A program made the position numbers and the translations under genes. Below, piece by piece: positions 1-8,567 of a DNA stretch of 23,057 nt. Numbering within the stretch: the stretch's first letter is position 1; the number at the start of each line of letters is the position of its first letter. Source of the stretch: a virus; IMG/VR virus record IMGVR_UViG_3300034103_001343, positions 1 through 23,057 of that record; one strand, 5' to 3'. Below the pieces are notes generated by a model. It was not told the DNA's origin and searched no databases. It saw only the letters and a program-made list of their open reading frames with translations.

Positions 1-27
1 GGGGCATGTTAATGAAAATATTGACAT
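1..27 (-). CDS. 5' end of a next tail-cluster gene (partial)
   Basis: An ATG at 27-25 opens a frame that reads nine codons (MSIFSLTCP) and leaves the window. It starts 8 bp after the stop of the 1013-aa tail protein and is preceded by an A-rich stretch, as are other starts in this phage. Nothing can be said about the product. The start is inferred from tight gene packing only. Confidence 0.35.
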
Positions 28-34
28 TGTTTTT

Positions 35-3000
35 TTAGCAAGTTAAGCAACTTGAGTTCCTGGGCTGGAAGCCCTGAATGAGTGCCTGAAACTTCATTTG
101 TGATAAAGTCTCAAAAGAGGATTGTGTCGTGAAATCTTGAATTGTGGCAACTTCAACATCTCCCTTCACAAATATTGACTTCCCTTCGTAGATTAAGTAA
201 GGATGGCGAGTGGCATCGGTCATCGCTAGCTGTGTATCCAAGTCGAAAAAATCTGTATGCAAATCTAATGATAAATCCTGCTTGTTCTGCGGTCTTCTAT
301 GAACGCCATTGGACTGCCTGTATAGGCTTTCCTCAAAGACAGGTTTCTCTCCTCCTCCATTTAGGCCAATGCGTACTCTCTGCTTCCAATCATTGAAATA
401 CTGCATTCCCTGAGCAACTGAGTTACTATCTGCCCAGAACTCAAGGATGGTAGAGAAGCAATCTGATTTATCAATGTTAATGATATTGCTTAGTGAGTAA
501 AGTGCAAACTGATCTCCGGTAGGTGGAGGTGGTGGAGGACATTCGCAGGATACCGGATCGAAGTTAAATTTAAGCTCTAATAGATTATCATTTTCATCAA
601 GATAACCCATTGTAAACTTATAATTTGTATTGCAAGGAATGTAAGGAGTGAAAAGAAAGCTAAATTCATAATCACACGCTTGCTCACTTATACACTCATC
701 CTCATCCGGCCAGGTCAATGTGTATGACATTTCAGGGATTCCTCCTAACCAATTAGTAAAGTTTGCCCAGAAAGCACAGAAATCATTTGCATATTCTCCA
801 GAAACTAAATCGGCTACTGAAATTTTATAAAGACAAGTCTTATTTTCATAAGGAAATGACTCTGAATCGGTCAAGAAAAAACCAAAATAGTCAGTTGGAT
901 AATCTTCAAGATCAGCTAACCAAGAGCATCCAGAAATAGGCACATCATTTTCAAATGTTGCCTGACACTTATCCTCACATGGGCAACAGGCAGATTCAGT
1001 AATGAAGAACGGATAATCTACATTAATACAAACTCCTCCTTCATCAGCAGCACTACAAACCTGAAATACTGCCTCTGTTTCACAAGGCAATTCAATTGTC
1101 CATTCAAAACCTATAATCAAAAAATCACTATCCCAAGTGCAAACCATGCCCGGAATGGTTGAGTTTGCCCATGCCGCTAAATCTGCTCCTATCAAATCAT
1201 AAGTAGCTACATCCGGAACTAAATAGGTATAGGTTTGATTATTTAGACTAAATGCTACATAAGGAGTTAGAGTTCCATAAAGATTAAAAACTGCCGCAAG
1301 GAAATCATCTGTGTCTGATGCACTAAATATCTTGTTATAGGTAACCTCACAAGCATTAACTGGGATTTCTCCTGATGTACTTAGGTTATAAAGACCCATT
1401 CGATAACAACCTTCCTTGCTTGGTATGGTAACAGTTGCCTGATGTTGATAAAGTGATGGATTGCTTGAGGTTAAATCGGAAGGATCAATGAATAGAAACT
1501 CCTCCGTTCCGCCAACCACCTGCTTTAGCATTTGCATCTGAATTCCACAATTGCATTCTGCCTGTGAACTTAAATCAAATGTAAATTCAACAGTACTGCC
1601 AATAATGGTCACAATTGCATTCTTAACTGAAGCAGGCCAATTAATAGCATTAAATGCATCAACAAATAATCCAGGATTGTTATTGGTTAGTGTTCCTGCC
1701 GGAATTATGCCAAGGGGTGAACCTATTAACTCTCCGGTGCAACTAACTAAGTAAAATCTAATCTCTCCTTGGTTAAAACCGGTTTCATCATAAACATCTG
1801 ACCACCATTGAGCATAGCCTAAGTTATTTCCAGAAAGTTGCCAGTAAAATCCGGTCAATGAAAATGTAACTGTCTGAACTATTGCCTCGCCTATCTTCTG
1901 AATAAAGTCTCCAGACTCTGAGAATAAGCCTACATTCGCCTGGTCAATAAAGGTGAGGTTGCCATCCACTACATTGAATTGAAACTGATCTCCCGGCTTT
2001 GCAGGCATAGGATAAAACTCTTTACTTTCAAAGCATCCTGATGTGAACTCTACAAATTCAAAGTCAAAAGTATCGTCATTGTATAACCACCTTCCGGCCT
2101 GATTGGGTTCATAAGGTAGTGCAGTTGTCTCTGAGTAAGTACTTAAAAAATCAAATGGAGGATTGATGTAAACATCACTAACAAACCTTTGCCATAACCA
2201 AGTACCTCCAATTTTTCTGCCTACTAAAATAAAAGTCCTTCTGCCTGAATCAATGAAGTTTATCTGTATCCTCTCATAAACTGTATATGATGGATAAGTA
2301 TAGGTTAGAGTATAGGTTTGAGGAAGTAAACTGCTTAACTCAATTGTTAAAGCAACCGGGTCTAAAACTTGCGGAGTTAGAAAGTCCTGAATTACTCTCT
2401 CAATAAGAGAAATGACATACAAATCATCTCCATTCAATTCAGGCAACTGGAATGTCCTTTGATTCTGATATGGATTCTGAGGTGGAGGGAATCGCTCTAT
2501 TGAACCATTGTCAAGTTTCCAATTCTTTCCCCTTGCCAGACCAGAAGTAGCAATGTTTGTTGTCGGATCAAACTTATAGGTAATCGGAAAGAAGGCAGAG
2601 CCATTCATATCCACTACATTCAATGCCTCTTGAACCTTTTTCTCAGTATCAATTAGAGGGTCATCGAATGTGCCTGAATATGAACCAGGAGCAAATGAAC
2701 TAAGGATTGCCGCTAAATTCAGAACCTTCGATGAATCAGTTGTTCCGGCAACAGTAAATTCCTGAGAGACATCCGTAGCAAATAATCCTTCATCCTTAAT
2801 GGTAAAGATGTAAGCATAGGTTGGATTGACAAAAGTCAGGTTAGCAGTTACGGTAAAGTTGCCAAAGTATGGACTTACATTAAACCCATCCACTATCCCC
2901 TTTACCGATGCCTTCAATTGTCCGTAGGTTGTTGTTCCAACTACTGCAATGGTAGGTAATGCCGTGTTGATGGCACTATACACTTCATTGAGTAAGTCAG

Positions 3001-3076
3001 AGACTATCTGGTTGTCTGGATAGAACCCAGAGTTCCATCCGGTTTCAAATCGGTAAAAAGGATTAGGATTGCCCAT
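35..3076 (-). CDS. Large cysteine-rich tail/baseplate-region structural protein
   Basis: This 1013-aa protein has the composition of a virion structural protein: it is rich in Y, F, T, N and D, has many short beta-strand-like segments, and shows no signal peptide or membrane helix. It lies in the tail cluster downstream of the tape measure and fibre genes, which suggests a baseplate or tail-tip component. Cysteines are unusually abundant for a cytoplasmically assembled phage protein. They cluster around residue 695 (ACCPCEDKC) and just before a six-proline run near residue 845 (CECPPPPPP) that looks like a hinge to a separate C-terminal domain. The ATG at 3076 overlaps the stop of the upstream 126-aa gene as TAATG, implying translational coupling. 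I do not recognise a specific family; the structural role is inferred from position and composition. Confidence 0.7.
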   Translation of the reverse strand: MGNPNPFYRFETGWNSGFYPDNQIVSDLLNEVYSAINTALPTIAVVGTTTYGQLKASVKGIVDGFNVSPYFGNFTVTANLTFVNPTYAYIFTIKDEGLFATDVSQEFTVAGTTDSSKVLNLAAILSSFAPGSYSGTFDDPLIDTEKKVQEALNVVDMNGSAFFPITYKFDPTTNIATSGLARGKNWKLDNGSIERFPPPQNPYQNQRTFQLPELNGDDLYVISLIERVIQDFLTPQVLDPVALTIELSSLLPQTYTLTYTYPSYTVYERIQINFIDSGRRTFILVGRKIGGTWLWQRFVSDVYINPPFDFLSTYSETTALPYEPNQAGRWLYNDDTFDFEFVEFTSGCFESKEFYPMPAKPGDQFQFNVVDGNLTFIDQANVGLFSESGDFIQKIGEAIVQTVTFSLTGFYWQLSGNNLGYAQWWSDVYDETGFNQGEIRFYLVSCTGELIGSPLGIIPAGTLTNNNPGLFVDAFNAINWPASVKNAIVTIIGSTVEFTFDLSSQAECNCGIQMQMLKQVVGGTEEFLFIDPSDLTSSNPSLYQHQATVTIPSKEGCYRMGLYNLSTSGEIPVNACEVTYNKIFSASDTDDFLAAVFNLYGTLTPYVAFSLNNQTYTYLVPDVATYDLIGADLAAWANSTIPGMVCTWDSDFLIIGFEWTIELPCETEAVFQVCSAADEGGVCINVDYPFFITESACCPCEDKCQATFENDVPISGCSWLADLEDYPTDYFGFFLTDSESFPYENKTCLYKISVADLVSGEYANDFCAFWANFTNWLGGIPEMSYTLTWPDEDECISEQACDYEFSFLFTPYIPCNTNYKFTMGYLDENDNLLELKFNFDPVSCECPPPPPPTGDQFALYSLSNIINIDKSDCFSTILEFWADSNSVAQGMQYFNDWKQRVRIGLNGGGEKPVFEESLYRQSNGVHRRPQNKQDLSLDLHTDFFDLDTQLAMTDATRHPYLIYEGKSIFVKGDVEVATIQDFTTQSSFETLSQMKFQALIQGFQPRNSSCLTC

Positions 3077-3456
3077 TAGAATGTGTTGAATTTACCCTCA
3101 CTATCTGCCCAGGTAATCTTCTGCGTAATGAAGTCCTGAATTATGATAGGCTCATCAATCAGAGCCATGTAGAAGTCATACTCTCCCATTGAATCTGGAG
3201 TGCCACAATCAACTATCTGTCCGGCAGAATTAACGCAGGTGGAATTATCGGCTAACAGGTTTACATACTTGGCATCGGGAGAAATAGGAAGCTCTACTCC
3301 ATCCAGGAATGCCCAGATTCTATACTTGAGCCTAATGTAAAATCCATAGTTGGCATCTGAGGCAATATCAAGTCCTGCCCATGACACATAACGCTCCATC
3401 GTAGTAATTGTCGGATGGTTGCTAATTTGATAAAGTGTATAACCCTGATATTCCAT
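3076..3456 (-). CDS. Small tail-cluster protein, unknown function
   Basis: A 126-aa soluble protein beginning MEYQGYTLYQISNH. It is mixed alpha/beta in appearance, with a segment on a rigid-body theme (YRIWAFLDGVELP) and two cysteines near residues 74 and 84. No catalytic motif is visible. It sits 10 bp after the fibre-like 282-aa gene and its stop overlaps the start of the 1013-aa gene, so it is probably co-translated with tail components and may be a small tail protein or an assembly factor. The family is not recognised. Confidence 0.65.
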   Translation of the reverse strand: MEYQGYTLYQISNHPTITTMERYVSWAGLDIASDANYGFYIRLKYRIWAFLDGVELPISPDAKYVNLLADNSTCVNSAGQIVDCGTPDSMGEYDFYMALIDEPIIIQDFITQKITWADSEGKFNTF

Positions 3457-3466
3457 TGTCTTAAAT

Positions 3467-4315
3467 TTATACTTGTCTTCCTAACTTAGATTGAAATGCC
3501 TGAACTAAAATATAATATCTTTTTGCCTCCTGCGATGTTAATCCAGTACCTATTGAACTAAAGGCAATTTCTTGTGGACTACCAAGTGCTGGACTATTAC
3601 TATCATTTCTTACTGCATACCAAATATTTAGATTTGGAGGAGTTTGTGATGCACCGGTCTGAGTCGCTCCATTTTGAATGCCATTTATAAACAATCTTTG
3701 GTCATTGCTTGCAATTCTTGAGCCAATATGAAATCCCTTTGAGTCAGTAATTCCAGTGCTTGGGCATCTATTAGCATCTACATTATTTATATTAATATTA
3801 CCAAGACCAGCAGTTGTTGTACTTGCATTTATTTGAGTGAAGAGAGTACCATCCCAACAACCCATTACAACCGAAGGTGTGGCTTGGCTCTGCCTAACAT
3901 AAATAGCCAAATGTTGGTTGTTTTGACTCCCGTTAGTGCGGGGATTATAATTTGAATTAGCCCTATTTGCAGTACTTCCATTTGTCTTCATACCGGTAGA
4001 AGCAACCGTCCATGTCCCGGTAAAGGTCATGTTAAAGGCATTTTTTAAATCAAAACCAACGGTTGATGTGGAACTACCAATTACCGGGTAAATGGCTTGG
4101 CACTTGTCATAAATTTCATTTGCAACCATTGACAATATTAGATTATTGATTGCATCTATTTCATTGATAGAAGGGCTATATCCTGCAACAACAAGTCTAT
4201 TTAAAAAATTCATAACCTGAGGGTGTAGTGTTTGTTGAATGGCAGTAGAGCCACCTATTACCCTTGTACCTCCTGCATATATGGTTGTTAGTGGCATTAG
4301 TTCAGATAGTGGCAA
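3467..4315 (-). CDS. Tail fibre / receptor-binding-like protein with a LamG-like (concanavalin-type) fold
   Basis: A 282-aa protein. The N-terminal ~90 residues contain a helical segment (LHPQVMNFLNRLV, INEIDAINNLI). The rest reads as an N/S/T/G-rich beta sandwich with features typical of LamG/concanavalin-like carbohydrate-binding modules in phage fibres: HLAIYVRQS, KGFHIGSR, RLFINGIQNG, and a closing helix (LTSQEAKRYYILVQAFQSKLG) that is common in such fibre proteins. It follows the repeat-bearing fibre gene with a 19-bp overlap, which supports a role in the same adsorption structure, perhaps as the tip. The fold assignment is by pattern only. The ligand cannot be inferred. Confidence 0.65.
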   Translation of the reverse strand: MPLSELMPLTTIYAGGTRVIGGSTAIQQTLHPQVMNFLNRLVVAGYSPSINEIDAINNLILSMVANEIYDKCQAIYPVIGSSTSTVGFDLKNAFNMTFTGTWTVASTGMKTNGSTANRANSNYNPRTNGSQNNQHLAIYVRQSQATPSVVMGCWDGTLFTQINASTTTAGLGNININNVDANRCPSTGITDSKGFHIGSRIASNDQRLFINGIQNGATQTGASQTPPNLNIWYAVRNDSNSPALGSPQEIAFSSIGTGLTSQEAKRYYILVQAFQSKLGRQV

Positions 4316-6267
4316 TAATTAACAATTGAACTTATAGAACTTGTTGTTCCTGGATTAGTCCAAGTAGCAACTACTTGTAATGTCAAGGCAGATGATGTGT
4401 TTAATGATGTTGCGGTTACTTCCGCAGGAGTAATAAAAACTGTCTCCTGATCTTTAGCAGTATGATTCACAATCATTTTTCCTGCTACACCAAAAACCGG
4501 ATTAGAACCTGATGATCTACAAGTAATACTTGTATCTATAACATATACACGATTTGTTAAATTGGTAGTGTCATAACTAAGTGTACCTAAAGTAACTGTT
4601 GTTGTTCCATCGGTTATTCTGAAATCAATTGCAACAAGCGGGCCTCCCGAATTAGCCATGCTAATTAATCCAGATAAATAAAACGCAATAGTTTTACCTG
4701 TTCCAAAGAAATTAGCAGGAAGCGCAGTAGCTCCTGTAACTGTGCCTATAAGAGACCCTGATCCAGTAGTTATTGCAGTTGGTGTATTTGTCTGAGCATA
4801 TATCCCCAAAGCAGTTAATTCTGATCCTTTGCTTATTGTTCCATTAGAGTCTGCCTGCAATAGCGCAGTTCCACTGGTAGCCAAGTCTGGGTTGCGGTCA
4901 ATGGTAACAATCTTGGTGTAATTGCTATCCTTGCGCATTGTGATGCTTGTGTTGCTACTAGCAGTATCAACCCAGAGAGAACCATTAGTAGTTCCACTAA
5001 TCGTTGCAGCGGATGTGGGAGTAAGAATCAAATGTGGAACACCTCCACTTGCTGCTCCAAGTTGTAACCTTGCTCCAGGTGTTGTAGTTCCTGCAATGCT
5101 TAGTCGGTCATTAATATTGTCAAAAAAGAAGTTTGTATTGTCCTGTTGTAATTGGCCTGAAGCAACAAACAATACTGATCCATTAGTTCCAGAGGTAATG
5201 GTGCTTCCTATTGAAATTGTTGCCGCAGGAGCATTAACCCATGATGGAGCAGAGCCTGTGCCATTGGATTGTAGGATTTGACCTGAAGTTCCTGCCGTAG
5301 GCAATTGAGATACTGCCGTGCCTGTTGCGGCATAATAAGTCAGTCGGTTAGCAGTACCAGAGTTTACAGTACCACTTCCTGATCCGGTTGCGGCAATAGT
5401 AAATGAAGGATAAGTTCCTGTAACACTTATTCCAGTTCCTGAACCTAATGAAACAATTTGGTCAGGAGCAGTATTTGCAATGGTAAAATTCGGATAAGTT
5501 CCTGTTGCATTAATTCCTGTTCCCGAACTAATAGCAACAATCTGATCAGGTGCAGTATTGGCAATGGTAAAGTTTGGATATGTACCAGTAGCATTAATCC
5601 CAGTGCCTGAACTAATAGCGACAGTTTGATCTGGTGCAGTATTGGCAATTGTAAAGTTTGGATAAGTTCCTGTTGCATTAATTCCAGTACCTGAACTAAT
5701 AGCAACAATCTGATCAGGAGCGGCATTAGTTAAAGTAACTGCTCCACTTGTTCCTCCTCCGCTTAATCCAGTTCCGGCAATTACGGCAGTAATATCACCC
5801 CCTCCACCTCCTCCGGAGATAGGGAAGAACCCGACCATCCTCCAGTTTCCTGAGCCTTCAGAGACAAGCATAGCGCAATCTCCTGCGGCAGTGGTGATGT
5901 CTGATCCACCGGGAAGAATCAATGATGTGGCATTGTAGGTCAATGTGCAGATGCCATCAAAGACTAAAACAAACCGACCTCCTGCCGGAATAGTGCCAAA
6001 ACTTGTGATGCCATTGAATGCCCCTGTGATGTGTAAGTAATTTCCAGTTGCATTTGCCAGATTAACTGTGGCAGATGCCGCTATATCACTTCCCTCATTC
6101 TCATAGATTACATTCTCAAGTCTGGAGGAGTCCTTCTGGGTGACAAAAGAATCAATCCCATTTTCCAGCCAATCCCTTAGATCAGCTGGAGAAATGAGCT
6201 GTGAAGTATTGTTCGGGAAGTTAGTGAGACTTAGTGCATCTAAGGCACTCCTGGTAATGTTAGGCAT
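4297..6267 (-). CDS. Tail fibre protein with four 28-residue repeats
   Basis: A 656-aa protein. Residues 1-150 form a collar-like N-terminal part ending in a glycine run (SGGGGGGD, residues 151-158). Residues 183-294 are four consecutive 28-residue units, each beginning APDQ and containing SGTGI-ATGTYP-FTIA. The first three are nearly identical (one I/T change) and the fourth is diverged (VSLGSGTGISVTGTYP). The rest is G/S/T/N-rich with trimeric-fibre-like strands (GQILQSNGTG, TNGSLWVDT), followed by a C-terminal domain after about residue 490. Such repeats usually form the elongated shaft of a homotrimeric fibre. The gene starts 3 bp after the upstream tail gene and overlaps the next fibre gene by 19 bp. 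The near-identity of the repeats points to recent expansion and makes copy-number change by recombination likely. Confidence 0.75.
   Translation of the reverse strand: MPNITRSALDALSLTNFPNNTSQLISPADLRDWLENGIDSFVTQKDSSRLENVIYENEGSDIAASATVNLANATGNYLHITGAFNGITSFGTIPAGGRFVLVFDGICTLTYNATSLILPGGSDITTAAGDCAMLVSEGSGNWRMVGFFPISGGGGGGDITAVIAGTGLSGGGTSGAVTLTNAAPDQIVAISSGTGINATGTYPNFTIANTAPDQTVAISSGTGINATGTYPNFTIANTAPDQIVAISSGTGINATGTYPNFTIANTAPDQIVSLGSGTGISVTGTYPSFTIAATGSGSGTVNSGTANRLTYYAATGTAVSQLPTAGTSGQILQSNGTGSAPSWVNAPAATISIGSTITSGTNGSVLFVASGQLQQDNTNFFFDNINDRLSIAGTTTPGARLQLGAASGGVPHLILTPTSAATISGTTNGSLWVDTASSNTSITMRKDSNYTKIVTIDRNPDLATSGTALLQADSNGTISKGSELTALGIYAQTNTPTAITTGSGSLIGTVTGATALPANFFGTGKTIAFYLSGLISMANSGGPLVAIDFRITDGTTTVTLGTLSYDTTNLTNRVYVIDTSITCRSSGSNPVFGVAGKMIVNHTAKDQETVFITPAEVTATSLNTSSALTLQVVATWTNPGTTSSISSIVNYCHYLN
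5386..5721 (-). repeat. Four tandem 84-bp repeats inside the tail fibre gene
   Basis: Four in-frame 84-bp units encode the 28-residue repeat of the fibre shaft. Synonymous differences between units (for example aattcctgt against aatcccagt) show that the copies are under protein-level constraint and not freshly duplicated at DNA level. The fourth unit (about 5386-5469) is the most diverged. A long open frame in another register here is a shadow of the repeat. Confidence 0.9.
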
Positions 6268-6269
6268 AT

Positions 6270-8567
6270 TTAACCACCGTTGTCATATCCATCATCAAAT
6301 CCATCATCAAATGCTCCACCTAGTTCTGATTGCAGATTAGAGTAAAGCAATGTGAATTGAGTTGTACCACCGGAGGCATCTTCCGGTTGATTGGTTGCCG
6401 AAGTTATAAAGCCTTCAATAACCAAACTGCCAGAGGTGAGCCTTACTTTCTTGTACTGCTCATCCTGAGACAAAGTTAAGAAATCGCAGAGACTTTGTGG
6501 GTAACTAAATGTAACCTCAATTGGCCTGAGTAGATAGTCCTTATAAGGCTCATCCAGAAAAAATGGAGAGACTGAATCGTTCTCTTTGATGCCCTGCTCT
6601 GGAAGGGCAAAAATATTGCAATCGTAACCAGTTATAATGCCTATTTCAATATTGGTAAAGTACTGGCCTACTTGAAACTGAAGTTTAGGAGCATTCCAAA
6701 CAATGTCATCAGGAGTTTTATAGGTGAACATTCCAACCCACTTCCACCATCTATATGCAATCCTTGCCGGAGTGATGGCAAAATTATATCTGTTGTCTAG
6801 TATGTCTCCATTGACATTACAAGCTATATTACTACTTGCCGATACCGTTCCCGGTACAAATGTGACCGCACCTGGAGTATCACCTGGAAGGTTATATTCA
6901 CTATCTTCTACGAATGTAACAGTAAATTCACTTCGATTAAGCCAGATAATAAATGTCTCATTATCATTCGGCCTATCCGAAGTTGCCGCACCAAAGGTGA
7001 TGTCAGACATCCTTCGGTAAAACTCTATCGCATAACCCTCTGCAATTATGTTTGATCTTAAATCCAATGTGGCAGATGAGTTATTATTCATTGCCTTGTT
7101 CTGAATGAAATAATTACGATCTGTGTGAACTGCATAAACACCACCAATCTGAATATTCTTCCATCTGTCGGTGTATCCGGTAATGATATTGTTCATAAGC
7201 ATATCCACCTTGGCCGCCTGAACAACTTCTCCTACATTGGCAAATGATTGACTTACCAAGTTCTGGTAGAAGTAATCTCTGGTTTCAACCCTGATTTTCC
7301 ACTCCGAACCTGTCCACTCGAATGCCCATCCAAGGCAGAAGATTTTATCGAGATCCTCAAAGGTCTTCTTCCAGGAAGTCATTAACTGCGTTCCTGCCTC
7401 TGTGGTATTATTCCTAATCCTGATACCATTGGTTAAGGCATAACTCCATTCACACCCATTGCCTGACTCACTAAAGGTGTCTGATAGCAACTTGTTATCG
7501 CTTCCTGTCATTACATAGATACACCTTCTTAGCCATTGCTCAATGGTGAGAACATCGGAAGTAGAAGCATATTGTCCTTCGTTTATTTCGCTAAGAGTAA
7601 TGGTGTAGCCATCGTAGATTGTAACATCTGAACTTGATTGTATAAATGGTTCTCCTTCAAAATATAAAGTGAATTTACACCCTGGATCTATTGTAAAACT
7701 TCCTGTATATGTTGCATTTGTAACCGTATCGGTTTGTCCAATTAATAATGTACTTGTGTGAAGTGTATTTACACTACTTACCGTAGTACCACAAGCGACC
7801 AAAGCAAATAAATATATATCCGCTGCACTTGGAGACCCACCTGTTCTTGCAACTTCAAAAGATATGTTTATTTTATAGTTAATTGTCCTTTGAGTGCTTT
7901 GGTTGTTTACAAATATTGGTGAACTAAAAGCATTGGCAAAACCAGTTATTTGAAGAAAAGCACTATTTATTGTAGAACCATAAGCCTCTTTAAAGTCTGA
8001 ACTTGTCCAATAAGTTGGTACAGCAACATATTTATGAAGTGCAGGAACTGGACTCCATCCAACAATACCAGTAAAATCCGCATAGTTCTTACCAGTAGCA
8101 GTCAAGTAAAGAGGCATCCGGTGCATCCTGATATTCCGGAATGCCAAGGCATTTATGGTACTATCATTTAAGTCTTTGGTTTTTGTTAGGTCAATCTCTA
8201 CATCAGTTCTGGCCTTGAAATCCTCCCTGAAATTATCATCAATGATGCCTACTGTAATCTCCCAGGAGTCAGTATCACAGACATTCTTCTCTTGATAAAT
8301 TGCCAGATTGAGAAAGCCATCAAACTGGTAGGAGGAGTTTCCATAGCCTACATCAGAAGTAATGGTTATGGCAATGGGTTGATTGATGAAGTACTCATCA
8401 TAAATCCTTTTTATGTATCTCGCTCCTTCCGCATAGAACCTCACCTCAGTGCTGAATGGCTGATCTATGCCATGAGATTCCATCCGGATTGCCGTGAACT
8501 CAATGGCATCCCAGCCGATTGGTTCTTCTACTTCATTCCCATCAAGAAAAAACTTCCAGTTCGCCAT
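6270..8567 (-). CDS. Tail protein (distal tail/baseplate type), unassigned
   Basis: A 765-aa protein encoded directly downstream of the tape measure, the position of distal-tail and tail-associated lysin/baseplate-hub proteins in siphoviruses. It opens with MANWKFFLDGNEVEEP followed by beta-rich sequence (FSTEVRFYAEGARYIKRIYDEYF), compatible with a distal-tail-like N-terminus. The middle (about residues 330-500) is of mixed composition with WEWTGSEW-like segments. No peptidase or lysozyme motif is evident. The C-terminus is a short acidic/glycine repeat (FDDGFDDGYDNGG). Its start shares bases with the tape measure stop (TAATG), implying coupled translation. The role is inferred from position; the family is not recognised. 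Confidence 0.7.
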   Translation of the reverse strand: MANWKFFLDGNEVEEPIGWDAIEFTAIRMESHGIDQPFSTEVRFYAEGARYIKRIYDEYFINQPIAITITSDVGYGNSSYQFDGFLNLAIYQEKNVCDTDSWEITVGIIDDNFREDFKARTDVEIDLTKTKDLNDSTINALAFRNIRMHRMPLYLTATGKNYADFTGIVGWSPVPALHKYVAVPTYWTSSDFKEAYGSTINSAFLQITGFANAFSSPIFVNNQSTQRTINYKINISFEVARTGGSPSAADIYLFALVACGTTVSSVNTLHTSTLLIGQTDTVTNATYTGSFTIDPGCKFTLYFEGEPFIQSSSDVTIYDGYTITLSEINEGQYASTSDVLTIEQWLRRCIYVMTGSDNKLLSDTFSESGNGCEWSYALTNGIRIRNNTTEAGTQLMTSWKKTFEDLDKIFCLGWAFEWTGSEWKIRVETRDYFYQNLVSQSFANVGEVVQAAKVDMLMNNIITGYTDRWKNIQIGGVYAVHTDRNYFIQNKAMNNNSSATLDLRSNIIAEGYAIEFYRRMSDITFGAATSDRPNDNETFIIWLNRSEFTVTFVEDSEYNLPGDTPGAVTFVPGTVSASSNIACNVNGDILDNRYNFAITPARIAYRWWKWVGMFTYKTPDDIVWNAPKLQFQVGQYFTNIEIGIITGYDCNIFALPEQGIKENDSVSPFFLDEPYKDYLLRPIEVTFSYPQSLCDFLTLSQDEQYKKVRLTSGSLVIEGFITSATNQPEDASGGTTQFTLLYSNLQSELGGAFDDGFDDGYDNGG

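Noticed and set aside
5386-5721. CRISPR array or regulatory repeat array
   Set aside because: Repeats are in-frame, contiguous without spacers, and encode a fibre shaft.
5445-5726. 93-aa leucine-rich open frame
   Set aside because: It is the out-of-frame reading of the fibre repeats; the leucine-rich pattern follows from the repeat itself.
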